Source of the DNA: Burkholderiales bacterium | GTDB lineage: Bacteria; Pseudomonadota; Gammaproteobacteria; Burkholderiales; Burkholderiaceae_F | Assembly (NCBI GenBank): GCA_020248865.1 | Contig: JADCGS010000037.1 | Location: 1-64,000 of the forward strand | DNA length: 64,000 bases | Reading direction: 5' to 3' | Shown here: piece by piece, positions 55,799 to 64,000 of the stretch | Layout: each line of letters starts with the position of its first letter | Position numbering within the stretch: position 1 is the first letter of the stretch | Position numbers and translations under genes: made by a program | Notes under the pieces: generated by a model | What the model saw: only the letters and a program-made list of their open reading frames with translations | Told to the model about the DNA's origin: nothing | Database searches by the model: none

Positions 55799-58657
55799 AT
55801 GGCTGACTCCACTTTTCCTTCGCCGCCGGCCACCGAAGCGGTCGAATCTCTGCAGGCCTGGGCGCCGCGCGTGCTGGCGGCCAGCGCCTACGCAAAGCGC
55901 ATGGCGCAGGCCGCCGGCCACGGCGCGCAGGCGGCGGCCTGGCTCGTGGCGCAGGCCGCGCAGCCCTGGGACGCGGTGCGTCTGGTTCATGAGTTCGACG
56001 TCGAGCTGGGTGCTGCCGGTGGCGAGGCCGCCATCGCCGTGGCGTTGCGCCGCCTGCGCCGGCGGCTGCTGCCGGCGCTGGCCCTGCGCGATGCCGCCGG
56101 CTGCGCTCCGCTGTCTGAAGTGGTGGGCGCGATGACGGCCTTTGCCGAGCTCGCGGTGCAGCGGCTGCTGCCGGTCCTGGCCGATGAGCTTGCGCAACGC
56201 TTCGGCGTGCCGCTCGGGCCCGAGGGCGCGCCGCAGGAGCTGCTCGTCGTCGCGATGGGCAAGGGCGGCGGCGGCGAGTTGAACGTCTCGTCCGACCTCG
56301 ATCTCGTGTTCGTGTTCGACGCGGAGGGCGAGACGGCTGCCTGGGGCGCGCTGCGGCCGGCGCGCGGCGCGCTGTCGCACCAGGAGTTCTTCGAGCGTCT
56401 GGGGCGGCGGTTGATCGCGGCCTTGTCGGACGTGACCGGCGAGGGCTTCGTGTTTCGCGTCGACATGCGGCTGCGGCCCAACGGCGATGCCGGCCCGCTC
56501 GCGGTGTCGACTGCGATGCTCGAGGAGTACCTGGTGCAGCAGGGGCGCGAGTGGGAGCGCTTCGCCTGGCTCAAGGGACGTGTGATCTCACGGCCGGTGT
56601 GGGCCAGCGCCGCGCAGTTCGAGGCCCAGTTGCGGGCGCTCGACGACGTGGTGCGTCCGTTCGTCTTTCGCAAGTACCTCGATTTCAACGCAATCGCCGC
56701 GCTGCGCCAGGTGCACGCGCTGATCCGCGCCGAGACCGGCCGCAGGAGCGCGCGCCGTGCCGGTGGCCACGAGGCGCACGAGAGCAATGTGAAGCTCGGT
56801 CGCGGCGGCATCCGCGAGATCGAGTTCATCGCCCAGACCTTCCAGGTGATCCGCGGCGGGCGCGAGCCGCGGCTGCGGTCCAGGAGCACGCTGGCCACCC
56901 TGCGGCAGCTGGCGGCCCTCGACGTGCTGCCGGCGGCCACGGCCGCGGAACTGGAGCAGGCCTACGAGTTTCTGCGGCGGCTCGAGCACGCGCTGCAGTA
57001 CGTCGATGATGCCCAGACGCACGTGCTGCCGGCCGAAGATGAGGCGCTGGCGCCGGTCGCGGTGCTGCTCGATACCACTGCGCCGGCGCTGCGTGCCCGC
57101 TTCGAGACCTTGCAAGAGGTGGTCGCAGCGCACTTCGACGCGATCTTCGTCGAGCGGGTGCCCCCGGCGACGGGACAGTCGACCGCGGTGCCGCTAACCG
57201 AGGATGCGCTGGCCGAGCGGCTGGCGGCGCGCGGCTATGCGCAGCCGCAGGAAGCCGCGCAGCGCGTGTGCGGCCTGATCGCCTCGCGCCGCGTGACGGC
57301 GGCGAGCGAGGCGACGCGCAATGGCATCGGTCAGCTGCTGGTGCAGGCGATCGATGCGATCGCCGGGGCGGCACGCGGCACCGGCGCGGCGCACGACGTG
57401 GGGCCGGACGAGGTGCTGGCCCGCTTCACCCGGTTGCTGGAGGTGATCTGCGGGCGCGGTACCTACGTCGCGCTGCTGGTGCGCTACGGGCATGCGCTCG
57501 AGCGGGTGCTGCGGCTGTTGCAGTCGAGTCGCTGGGCCACCGAGTACCTGCTGCGCCACCCGGTCCTGCTCGACGAGCTGCTGGATCACCGTCTGCTGGA
57601 GCGCGAGCCGAACTGGATCGCCTGGCAGTGCGATGTCGAAGCCCGGCTGCTCGCGCTCGGCGATGCCGGCGACGCCGGCGTCGAGAACAGCATGAACCTG
57701 CTGCGCGACGCGCACCACGCGCAGGTGTTCCGCCTTCTGATGGCTGACCTGGAAGGGCACCTGACGGTCGAGCGGCTGGCGGACCACCTGTCGGCCCTTG
57801 CGGACGGCGTGCTGGCGCTGGCCCTGTCCTGTGCCTGGGCCAGTCTGACGCGGCGCCATCGCGAGCGGCCGGCCTTCGCGGTGGTCGCGTACGGCAAGCT
57901 GGGCGGCAAGGAGCTCGGCTACGCGTCGGACCTGGACCTGATCTTCCTCTACGACGATCCTCATCCGGATGCCGCCGAGACCTACGCGCTGCTGGTGCGG
58001 CGCCTGATGAACTGGCTCACCGCGCAAACGCCCAGCGGCGTGCTGTTCGAGATCGACCTGCGACTGCGGCCCAACGGCAACGCCGGACTGCTGGTGTCGT
58101 CGATCGATGCCTTCGAGCGTTACCAGCGCAACGAGGACGGGCTGGGCGCCTGGACCTGGGAGCACCAGGCGCTGACGCGGGCGCGAGCCTGTGCTGGTGA
58201 TGCGGTCCTGGCGGCGCGCTTCGAGCGCCTGCGCGCCGGGATCCTCGCGCGCCCGCGCGATCTCGAACGGCTGCGTGCCGACGTGCTGTCGATGCGGCGC
58301 AAGATGCACGAAGGGCACCCGAACCGCAGCGCACTGTTCGACCTCAAGCACGACGCGGGCGGCATGGTCGACGTCGAGTTCATCGTGCAGACGCTCGTAC
58401 TCGGCTATGCCCATCGCCACAGCCGCCTGGTCGGCAACGTCGGCAACATCGCGCTGCTGCTGCTGGCGGGTCAACTCGGCCTGGTTCCGGCGGAACTGGC
58501 GCAGCGGACCGCCGAGGCCTACCGGCACATGCGCGCCGTGCAGCACCGGCTGCGCCTGAACGGTGCCGAGTGCGCGCGGGTCGAGCTTGCCGAAGTCGCG
58601 GCCGACGTCGCCGCGGTGCAGGCGCTCTGGCTCGCCGTCTTCGGCCAGCCTGCCTGA
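55799..58657 (+). CDS. glnE: Bifunctional glutamine synthetase adenylyltransferase/deadenylase
   Basis: A 952-residue enzyme that adenylylates and deadenylylates glutamine synthetase according to PII signals. The two nucleotidyltransferase domains are each evident: GKGGGGELNVSSDLDLVFVF (about residue 155, N-terminal deadenylase half) and YGKLGGKELGYASDLDLIFL (about residue 697, adenylylase half). The GlnD-UTase-like helical regions follow each (GRGGIREIEFIAQTFQ; KHDAGGMVDVEFIVQTLVLG). The length is normal for the family. Confidence 0.97.
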   Translation: MADSTFPSPPATEAVESLQAWAPRVLAASAYAKRMAQAAGHGAQAAAWLVAQAAQPWDAVRLVHEFDVELGAAGGEAAIAVALRRLRRRLLPALALRDAAGCAPLSEVVGAMTAFAELAVQRLLPVLADELAQRFGVPLGPEGAPQELLVVAMGKGGGGELNVSSDLDLVFVFDAEGETAAWGALRPARGALSHQEFFERLGRRLIAALSDVTGEGFVFRVDMRLRPNGDAGPLAVSTAMLEEYLVQQGREWERFAWLKGRVISRPVWASAAQFEAQLRALDDVVRPFVFRKYLDFNAIAALRQVHALIRAETGRRSARRAGGHEAHESNVKLGRGGIREIEFIAQTFQVIRGGREPRLRSRSTLATLRQLAALDVLPAATAAELEQAYEFLRRLEHALQYVDDAQTHVLPAEDEALAPVAVLLDTTAPALRARFETLQEVVAAHFDAIFVERVPPATGQSTAVPLTEDALAERLAARGYAQPQEAAQRVCGLIASRRVTAASEATRNGIGQLLVQAIDAIAGAARGTGAAHDVGPDEVLARFTRLLEVICGRGTYVALLVRYGHALERVLRLLQSSRWATEYLLRHPVLLDELLDHRLLEREPNWIAWQCDVEARLLALGDAGDAGVENSMNLLRDAHHAQVFRLLMADLEGHLTVERLADHLSALADGVLALALSCAWASLTRRHRERPAFAVVAYGKLGGKELGYASDLDLIFLYDDPHPDAAETYALLVRRLMNWLTAQTPSGVLFEIDLRLRPNGNAGLLVSSIDAFERYQRNEDGLGAWTWEHQALTRARACAGDAVLAARFERLRAGILARPRDLERLRADVLSMRRKMHEGHPNRSALFDLKHDAGGMVDVEFIVQTLVLGYAHRHSRLVGNVGNIALLLLAGQLGLVPAELAQRTAEAYRHMRAVQHRLRLNGAECARVELAEVAADVAAVQALWLAVFGQPA

Positions 58658-58780
58658 ACGGACGCACCGGCGCGTCATTGGCGCCGAATTGCGGTAGTGC
58701 CGGCGTGCAATTGCACCGATCGCGGCACGGCCGACCGCTTAGCCTGACGGTTTTGTCTCCCGCAGGAACGGGCTGCCGCG

Positions 58781-61333
58781 ATGGTCGAGATCGAGGATCT
58801 GATTACGCACATGCGTCGGGTGCAGGCCGCCGAGCGCGATATGCGCGACCTCAGCCTGACGTGGCAGATGATCGAGGCCAGCGCAGCGATCAGCTGTCCA
58901 CAGGACGTGCAGTCGATCCTGCCGACGCTGACCCAGACCCGTGAGCGCTTCGACGGCCTGCAGCGGCGCCTGGTGGAAAGCCTGGCTTCGGAGAGCTTGG
59001 CTGAACTGCAGGACGAGCTGGCGGCCAAGGCGCAATGCGTGATCGACATCCTGGTGCGCAACCTGTTCGAACGCACCGCCGACGTCGGTTTCCTGGCCAC
59101 CGACGAGGTCTTGCGCGGGTTTTGCGCGCGCGATGCCGCAGCCCGTGGTGAGGCCCGCGACGACGTGCGCCGCCGCCTGGCCGAGTACCGGTCCAAGTAC
59201 ACCGTCTACGACGACATCGTCCTGCTCGACCCCCAGGGCGAGGTACTGGTCCGGCTCGATGACGCGCCGATGCCGGCGCGCAGTGCCGACCCGATCGTGC
59301 GCGAGGCCCTGTCGGCGCCCGGCTACGTGGAGCGCTACCGACCGACCGATCTGGCCGGGGGCTCGGCCGCGCTGCTGTACGCGCATCGCATCGAGGACGG
59401 CGGCCGCGGGCTCGGCGTCCTGGTTCTGCGCTTCCGCTTTGCCGACGAGATGACGCGCATCTTTGCCAGCGTGGCCGACAGCCGCAACCAGTTTGCCATC
59501 GTGCTCCTGGACGGCGAGCAGCGCGTGGTGGCGAGCAACGACGAGGGCCATGTGCCGCTGGGCGTGCGGCTGCCGGCGACTGCGGAAGGCGCAGTCGATG
59601 GCGTGATCTTCGGCGGTCGCGAGTATCTGGCCATCGCCTGCTCGACGCACGGCTACCAGGGCTACATGGGGCCAGGCTGGCGCGGCTTCGCGATGGTCTC
59701 CCTGCTGACGGCGTTCCGCAGCCGCGACGCCAGTGCAGACCACCACTCCGTCACCCTCGACAACACCGACCTGATCGCCGTTCAGGACGAGGCCACGGTG
59801 ATCAATCGCAACCTGCGGCGCGTGGTCTGGAACGGACGGCTGATGGCGCGCGCCGAGGGCCACGACCGGGCGCGCCTGAAGGCGGTGCTCACGCAGGTCA
59901 GCCTGGCCGGCGCACGCACCCGGTCGCGGGTCGATCAGGCCGTGGGCGAGCTGCACCGGACATCGCTTGCCCGCATCACCCACCAGGCCAGCGATCTGGC
60001 GCGACTGGCGGCCGACATCATGGACCGCAATCTGTACGAGCGGGCCAACGACTGCCGCTGGTGGGCCCTGTCCCCGGCGTTGCAGTCGACCCTGGCGGGC
60101 GCAGCCGATCCGGCCGCCGATGCGCGCCTTGCGGCCGTGCTGGAGCACATCAACGGCCTTTACACGGTGTACGCGCGCCTGGTGGCCTTCGACGCGCAGG
60201 GCACGGTGCGGGCCGCTTCGCGCGAGGACGGCGCCCGCCCGCTCGTCGGTACCCGCGTGCCGCCGGAGATCCTGGCGGCGGTGCAGGGCCTGAGCGACAC
60301 GCAGCGCTACGCGGTGACGCCGTTCGCGGTCAACGCGTTGACCGCCGGACAGCCGGCCTATGTCTACCTGGCGGCGGTACGGGCGCCGCAGTCCGGCGCC
60401 CTGGCCGGCGGCGTGGCAATCGTCTTCAACACCGTTGCCGAGCTGACGACGATGCTGCGCGAGGTGGTCGGCACGCGCAAGGCGGTCGCCGCGTTCGTCG
60501 ATGCGGCCGGCCGGGTGATCGCCTGCAGCGATCCGGCCTGCGAGCCGGGTACCGCGCTGCTGTTCGCCCGGACGGCGGGCGTGCACGCCCACGAAGACGT
60601 GCACTACGCGGTGGCCGTCCAAAGTGCCTGCGGCTATCGCGAATTCAAGCTGCAGGACGGGTATCGCAACGACGTGCAGGCCGTGGTGGCCATCCAGCTG
60701 GGACGGGTCGAGCGCCGGCAGGGCCGCACGCTCGACCTGGCCGGCGCCGCGGCTCCCCTCGAACGGAGCCGGTCGCGCGAGCTGGCCGTCGTCCAGGTCG
60801 GCACGGGCGTGTACGGTCTGCCCGCCGAAGCCGTGCGCGAGGCCGTCGCTCCCCGCACGGTGCTGCGTGCGCCCAATGCCAGCCCCCATGTGCTCGGCCT
60901 GATCGAGGTGCGAGACAGCGGACGCCCGCGCATCCTGCAACTGCTGTCGGCGCGTCACCTGCTCGGCATCAGCGCACCGGCGCGCGCCGGTGACGGCGTG
61001 GCCGTCGTCCTGCAAACCGGCCCTGACCGGCCAGCCTTCGCCTTGTGGGTCGACGATGTGGTCAGCGTGATCGAGATCGACGGCGGTCTGGTGCAGCCGC
61101 CGCCTGTCGCGAGCATGGCCCGGCAGCAACTGGTTGCCGGGCTGGTCGACTTGCAGGGCGTTCCGGGCGATCCTCTGGTCCAGATCCTGGCGCCGGAGCA
61201 CCTGCTGGCCGAGCCGGCGGCGCCGGTGCCACCCCTTGCCAAGCCCAAGGCCGAGGCTGGGGCCAATGCCGCCTCCGAAGCCGCGTCCGAAGCCGTCGCC
61301 GTCCCCATGGGCGAGGCCGTGGCTGCCGACTGA
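58781..61333 (+). CDS. Soluble double-Cache protein with C-terminal CheW domain
   Basis: An 850-residue protein with no signal peptide or membrane helix. It contains two Cache-like sensory modules (about residues 85-310 with YTVYDDIVLLDPQGEVLVRL, and 410-620 with LYTVYARLVAFDAQGTVRA). A CheW-like domain lies at about 665-830 (LAVVQVGTGVYGLPAEAV, HVLGLIEVRDSGRPRILQLL, FALWVDDVVSVIEID). It would couple a cytosolic signal to a CheA-type kinase complex. Cache domains are normally extracytoplasmic, so this arrangement is unusual. The tail is Ala/Glu-rich. Confidence 0.85.
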   Translation: MVEIEDLITHMRRVQAAERDMRDLSLTWQMIEASAAISCPQDVQSILPTLTQTRERFDGLQRRLVESLASESLAELQDELAAKAQCVIDILVRNLFERTADVGFLATDEVLRGFCARDAAARGEARDDVRRRLAEYRSKYTVYDDIVLLDPQGEVLVRLDDAPMPARSADPIVREALSAPGYVERYRPTDLAGGSAALLYAHRIEDGGRGLGVLVLRFRFADEMTRIFASVADSRNQFAIVLLDGEQRVVASNDEGHVPLGVRLPATAEGAVDGVIFGGREYLAIACSTHGYQGYMGPGWRGFAMVSLLTAFRSRDASADHHSVTLDNTDLIAVQDEATVINRNLRRVVWNGRLMARAEGHDRARLKAVLTQVSLAGARTRSRVDQAVGELHRTSLARITHQASDLARLAADIMDRNLYERANDCRWWALSPALQSTLAGAADPAADARLAAVLEHINGLYTVYARLVAFDAQGTVRAASREDGARPLVGTRVPPEILAAVQGLSDTQRYAVTPFAVNALTAGQPAYVYLAAVRAPQSGALAGGVAIVFNTVAELTTMLREVVGTRKAVAAFVDAAGRVIACSDPACEPGTALLFARTAGVHAHEDVHYAVAVQSACGYREFKLQDGYRNDVQAVVAIQLGRVERRQGRTLDLAGAAAPLERSRSRELAVVQVGTGVYGLPAEAVREAVAPRTVLRAPNASPHVLGLIEVRDSGRPRILQLLSARHLLGISAPARAGDGVAVVLQTGPDRPAFALWVDDVVSVIEIDGGLVQPPPVASMARQQLVAGLVDLQGVPGDPLVQILAPEHLLAEPAAPVPPLAKPKAEAGANAASEAASEAVAVPMGEAVAAD

Positions 61334-61355
61334 ACCGGCTGCGGCCGGCACCCTC

Positions 61356-61685
61356 TCAGGCCAGCCGCAGCATGGTGAACAACAGCATGCCGACGGCCAT
61401 CGTGAACAGCACGTTGCGGGTGGTCAGCATGACCACGCCGGCAACCACCGCGGCGGCCAGCTTGAAGTTCTCGAAGCTCAGGAACACCTGGCCATCCTGC
61501 ATCAGCAGCTCAGGTGCTACCAGCGCCGCCAGCGCGCAGGCGGGTGCATAGCGCAGCGCATGCTGCACGCGCTCGGGCAGGTTGATGCGCTCGCCGATCA
61601 GGAGGAAGGCGCCGCGTGTGACGACGGTCACCAGCGTCAGACCGACGATCGTGAGCCAGACTTCGGTGCTGCTCATGCCACTCAT
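61356..61685 (-). CDS. azlD: AzlD-family branched-chain amino acid export subunit
   Basis: A 109-residue protein with four membrane helices: WLTIVGLTLVTVVTRGAFLL, ALRYAPACALAALVAPELLM and LAAAVVAGVVMLTTRNVLFT. This is the small partner of AzlC. The start at 61685 overlaps the azlC stop (ATGA); MSSTEV nine bases later is possible. Branched-chain amino acid export fits the neighbouring aminotransferase gene. Confidence 0.88.
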   Translation of the reverse strand: MSGMSSTEVWLTIVGLTLVTVVTRGAFLLIGERINLPERVQHALRYAPACALAALVAPELLMQDGQVFLSFENFKLAAAVVAGVVMLTTRNVLFTMAVGMLLFTMLRLA

Positions 61686-62431
61686 GCGCGCCGCCGGTCC
61701 AGCATGAAGTCGAAGGACATGGCCACCACCATGCCGCACAAAACTGCGACCACCAGGCCGAGCTTGAGCGGGAAGCCGGCGGCCAGCACCGCGACCACGG
61801 CCGCCGTGGCGGCCCCCGCTGCCGCTGGTTTGCTGCCGAGCATCGGCAGCATGATGGCCATCAGCGCGAGCACCGCGGTGAACTCCAGGCCCCAGTGCCC
61901 CGGCACCCAGGCGGCCAGGAAGATGCCGGCGACCGACATCGGCTGCCATGCCAGCCAGTTGGCGCAGGCCATGCCGAGGAAGACCCACACCTGCTCGGTG
62001 GAGCCGCGCTCCTCGGGCTTGCAGTCGCCGTAGCGGGAAACGAAGACCGCGACGCCGAGGTCGGTGGTCAGATAACCCAGCAGAACCCGCCGCCCGAAGG
62101 AGAAGCGCTGGAAGTACGGCTGCAGCGTGGCCGAGAAGATCACGAAGCGCAGGTTGACCACGAGCGCGGTCGCCAGCACGACCCAGACCGGCGCGCCGGC
62201 CGCGATCAGCGGCAGTGCCGCCAGTTGTGCGCTGCCGGCGTACACCAGCAGCGTCATGCCGAGCGCCTCGGCCTGCGTCAGCCCGGTCTTGACCATGGCC
62301 ACGCCGGTCACCAGGCCCCAGACCGCGGTGGCCACGGTGCCGGGCGCGATGATCCTCATACCGCGCAGGAAGGCGGCCCGGCGCTGCGCGGCCAGCGTCG
62401 GGTGCGCGCCGAAGACGGCCTTGCGGATCAT
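61682..62431 (-). CDS. azlC: AzlC-family branched-chain amino acid exporter subunit
   Basis: A 249-residue membrane protein of the AzlC family: RGMRIIAPGTVATAVWGLVT, LLVYAGSAQLAALPLIAAGA, VVNLRFVIFSATLQPYF. Helices continue to the C terminus (LGLVVAVLCGMVVAMSFDF). It pairs with AzlD, encoded in a 4-bp overlap. Its start overlaps the stop of the MFS gene (ATGA), so three transporter genes form one operon. Confidence 0.92.
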   Translation of the reverse strand: MIRKAVFGAHPTLAAQRRAAFLRGMRIIAPGTVATAVWGLVTGVAMVKTGLTQAEALGMTLLVYAGSAQLAALPLIAAGAPVWVVLATALVVNLRFVIFSATLQPYFQRFSFGRRVLLGYLTTDLGVAVFVSRYGDCKPEERGSTEQVWVFLGMACANWLAWQPMSVAGIFLAAWVPGHWGLEFTAVLALMAIMLPMLGSKPAAAGAATAAVVAVLAAGFPLKLGLVVAVLCGMVVAMSFDFMLDRRRA

Positions 62432-63624
62432 GTGGCCAGCGCCTGCCGGCGCTGCTGCGCCAGCAGCCACAGCACGGCCGCGACCGCCAGCGCCACCGCC
62501 GGCGCGGCGAACAGGTTCAGGTCGAGCCAGCCGGCGGTGGAGACCAGCGCGCCGGAGGCGGCCGACGAGGTGATCATCGTCAGGAACACCACCAGGTCGT
62601 TGATGCCCTGCACGCGCGCCTTCTCGGCCGGCCGGTAGGTGGTGGTCAGCAGCGTCGTGGCGCCGACGAACATCAGGTTCCAGCCGAGGCCCAGCAGCAG
62701 CAGCGCGCCCCAGAAGTGCCAGTACGACAGGCCGGCGTGCGCTACGCCGATGGCGCTGAACATGAGCAGGCAGCCCGCGAGCATCAGCGGCTGCGTGCCG
62801 TGGCGCCGGATCAGGGCGCCAGTGAAGAATCCCGGGGCAAACATCGCGATCACATGCCACTTGATGACGTCGGCCGCCTGCGGATAGCCGAAGCCGCAGA
62901 CCTGCATCGCCAGTGGCGTGGCGGTCATCAGCAGGTTCATCGCCCCGTAGCTGATGGCGCCCACCAGCACGGCCACGATCAGCGCCGGCTGCGCCAGCAC
63001 CTGGCGCAGCGGCCGCGCCGGCCCGCTGACGGCGCCGCCCGACTGTGGAATCTGCACCTGAGAAGCCACGGCCAGGCCGATCAGCGCGAACACGGCCAGT
63101 GCCGCGTAGGTGCCGGCAAAGCTCGCCGGCAGCAGTTCGCGCGTGAGCTTGGACATCTCGGGTCCGACGATGCCGCCGGCGATGCCGCCGGCCAGCACCC
63201 AGGCGATGGCGCGCTCCTTGAGGCTGCGGTCGTAGGCCTCGGCCACGTCGGCCGCGGCAAAGCGCAGGTACTGCCAGAAGGCATTGAACACGCCCGTGAA
63301 CACGGTGCCCAGGCACAGCAGCGCAAAGCTGCCCGACAGCACGCCGGCGGTGGCCAGCGCAGTGCCCACCAGCCCCATGGCAGCGCCGAACATGAAGCCC
63401 GCGCGACGGCCCCAGCGGCCCATGGCCAGCGAGGCCGGCACCGTGGCCACCGCCGAGCCGACGATGTGGGTCGAGATCGGCAGGGTGGCCCACAGCGGCG
63501 AGGGCGCGAGCGCCAGTCCGGCCAGTCCGTTGACCGCGATCAGCGTGACGTTGTTGGTGTAGAGCAGCGCCTGGGCCAGGCAGAGCAGGCCGATCTGGCG
63601 CCGCGCCAGAGCAGATGGATTCAA
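62428..63624 (-). CDS. Major facilitator superfamily transporter
   Basis: A protein of about 398 residues with twelve predicted helices. MFS-type motif A appears as MGRWGRRAGFMFGAAMG between helices 2 and 3. Segments include NVTLIAVNGLAGLALAP and ALLLLGLGWNLMFVGATTLL. The substrate is unknown. No ATG fits; TTG at 63624 (LNPSALARRQIGLL) gives a normal N terminus, and another TTG lies 51 bp upstream. First gene of the MFS-azlC-azlD operon, divergent from the aminotransferase gene. Confidence 0.87.
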   Translation of the reverse strand: MNPSALARRQIGLLCLAQALLYTNNVTLIAVNGLAGLALAPSPLWATLPISTHIVGSAVATVPASLAMGRWGRRAGFMFGAAMGLVGTALATAGVLSGSFALLCLGTVFTGVFNAFWQYLRFAAADVAEAYDRSLKERAIAWVLAGGIAGGIVGPEMSKLTRELLPASFAGTYAALAVFALIGLAVASQVQIPQSGGAVSGPARPLRQVLAQPALIVAVLVGAISYGAMNLLMTATPLAMQVCGFGYPQAADVIKWHVIAMFAPGFFTGALIRRHGTQPLMLAGCLLMFSAIGVAHAGLSYWHFWGALLLLGLGWNLMFVGATTLLTTTYRPAEKARVQGINDLVVFLTMITSSAASGALVSTAGWLDLNLFAAPAVALAVAAVLWLLAQQRRQALAT

Positions 63625-63749
63625 GGAGGATCGACGGACCGGGGCAAGGCGCGATTGTAGGCAGCCGCAACGCAAAGCCGGCGCCGGTGACAGCCGAATG
63701 CACGCAAAGCCGCTGTGTCTAGAATCGCGCTCCAGCTCAGGAGATCAGC

Positions 63750-64000
63750 ATGTCAATGGCAGACCGCGACGGGTGGATCTGGTACGACGGCAAGCTCGTG
63801 CCGTGGCGCGACGCGACCACCCACGTGCTCACGCACTCGCTGCACTATGGCCTGGCCCTGTTCGAGGGCGTGCGCGCCTACGCGACCCCGCAGGGCGCAG
63901 CCATCTTCCGCCTGAAGGAACACACCGAGCGGCTGTTCAACTCGGCCAAGATCTTCATGATGGAGATCCCGTACACGCCGGAGCAGATCAGCGAGGCGCA
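63750..64000 (+). CDS. ilvE: Branched-chain amino acid aminotransferase (partial, N terminus)
   Basis: Only the first 83 codons are present. [39 protein letters not shown] and [17 protein letters not shown] are characteristic of fold-type IV PLP aminotransferases of the IlvE group. A good ribosome site (CAGGAG, six bases) precedes the ATG. It makes leucine, isoleucine and valine from 2-oxo acids. The divergent AzlCD exporter genes fit branched-chain amino acid homeostasis. Confidence 0.93.
   Translation, partial: MSMADRDGWIWYDGKLVPWRDATTHVLTHSLHYGLALFEGVRAYATPQGAAIFRLKEHTERLFNSAKIFMMEIPYTPEQISEA

Overview
This is a 64 kb stretch of very GC-rich chromosome with dense, mostly one-directional operons. 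The gene content points to a betaproteobacterium of the order Burkholderiales: two Bug-type periplasmic receptors with a TctAB transporter, a QseBC-like two-component pair, YhdP/TldD/Nit, GlnE, a DUF1631-like protein and a cob(I)alamin adenosyltransferase. No rRNA, tRNA, CRISPR array, intact insertion sequence or prophage was seen. The assignment rests on gene families only.

Layout. 0-3.2 kb: tail of a cytochrome c-like gene, then a leftward arsenic operon (arsR, a cysteine-rich pentad-repeat ORF, an arsN-like acetyltransferase, arsC, acr3). 3.5-11.2 kb: an alpha/beta hydrolase, an S9 peptidase lipoprotein, a DUF1499 protein, a two-component system and a SelD-N-terminal-type FAD oxidoreductase. 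11.8-17.7 kb: a CheB-CheR-PAS fusion, a PAS protein and a DUF1631-like protein. 18-22.7 kb: an NAD-binding protein and the GTPase/membrane pair DUF3482/DUF2868. 22.8-32.6 kb: a group I read as selenium/arsenic-associated: a VTT-FAD oxidoreductase fusion, a phosphoesterase-like protein, the radical SAM protein ArsS, a beta-hydroxyacid dehydrogenase, a second SelD-N-terminal-type oxidoreductase, a DUF3047 protein, two 'rSAM/selenodomain-associated' glycosyltransferases, and a small Cys-rich protein whose frame carries an internal UGA at a cysteine-like position. 32.6-40.6 kb: gamma-glutamyltransferase, two Bug receptors, TctAB and a GlcD-like flavoprotein. 40.7-44.7 kb: cobalamin adenosyltransferase, an IspZ/YciB-like membrane protein, an EamA exporter, and a DAHP synthase preceded by a Phe/Tyr-rich leader peptide and a terminator (a transcription attenuator). 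44.8-64 kb: an outer-membrane protein, CdsA-like and PlsC-like lipid enzymes, a ClpX-like ATPase, GNAT, TldD, Nit amidase, YhdP, GlnE, a soluble Cache-CheW protein, AzlD/AzlC, an MFS transporter and the start of a branched-chain aminotransferase.

The most unusual feature is a family of 60-bp tandem repeats. Five clear arrays, one decayed array and perhaps one remnant lie directly against the start codon of a gene, always in the same orientation relative to it. Each unit begins with ATG/GTG and encodes a 20-residue peptide (MSPPGRPKGESPSAQREG plus two). In two cases the first ATG of the array overlaps the TGA of the preceding gene, and in a third it lies 4 bp after the stop, so the array appears to have been inserted exactly at a translationally coupled gene junction. 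The other highlights are the UGA-containing protein, the aroG attenuator, and three 11-bp repeats at 13-bp spacing in front of arsS.
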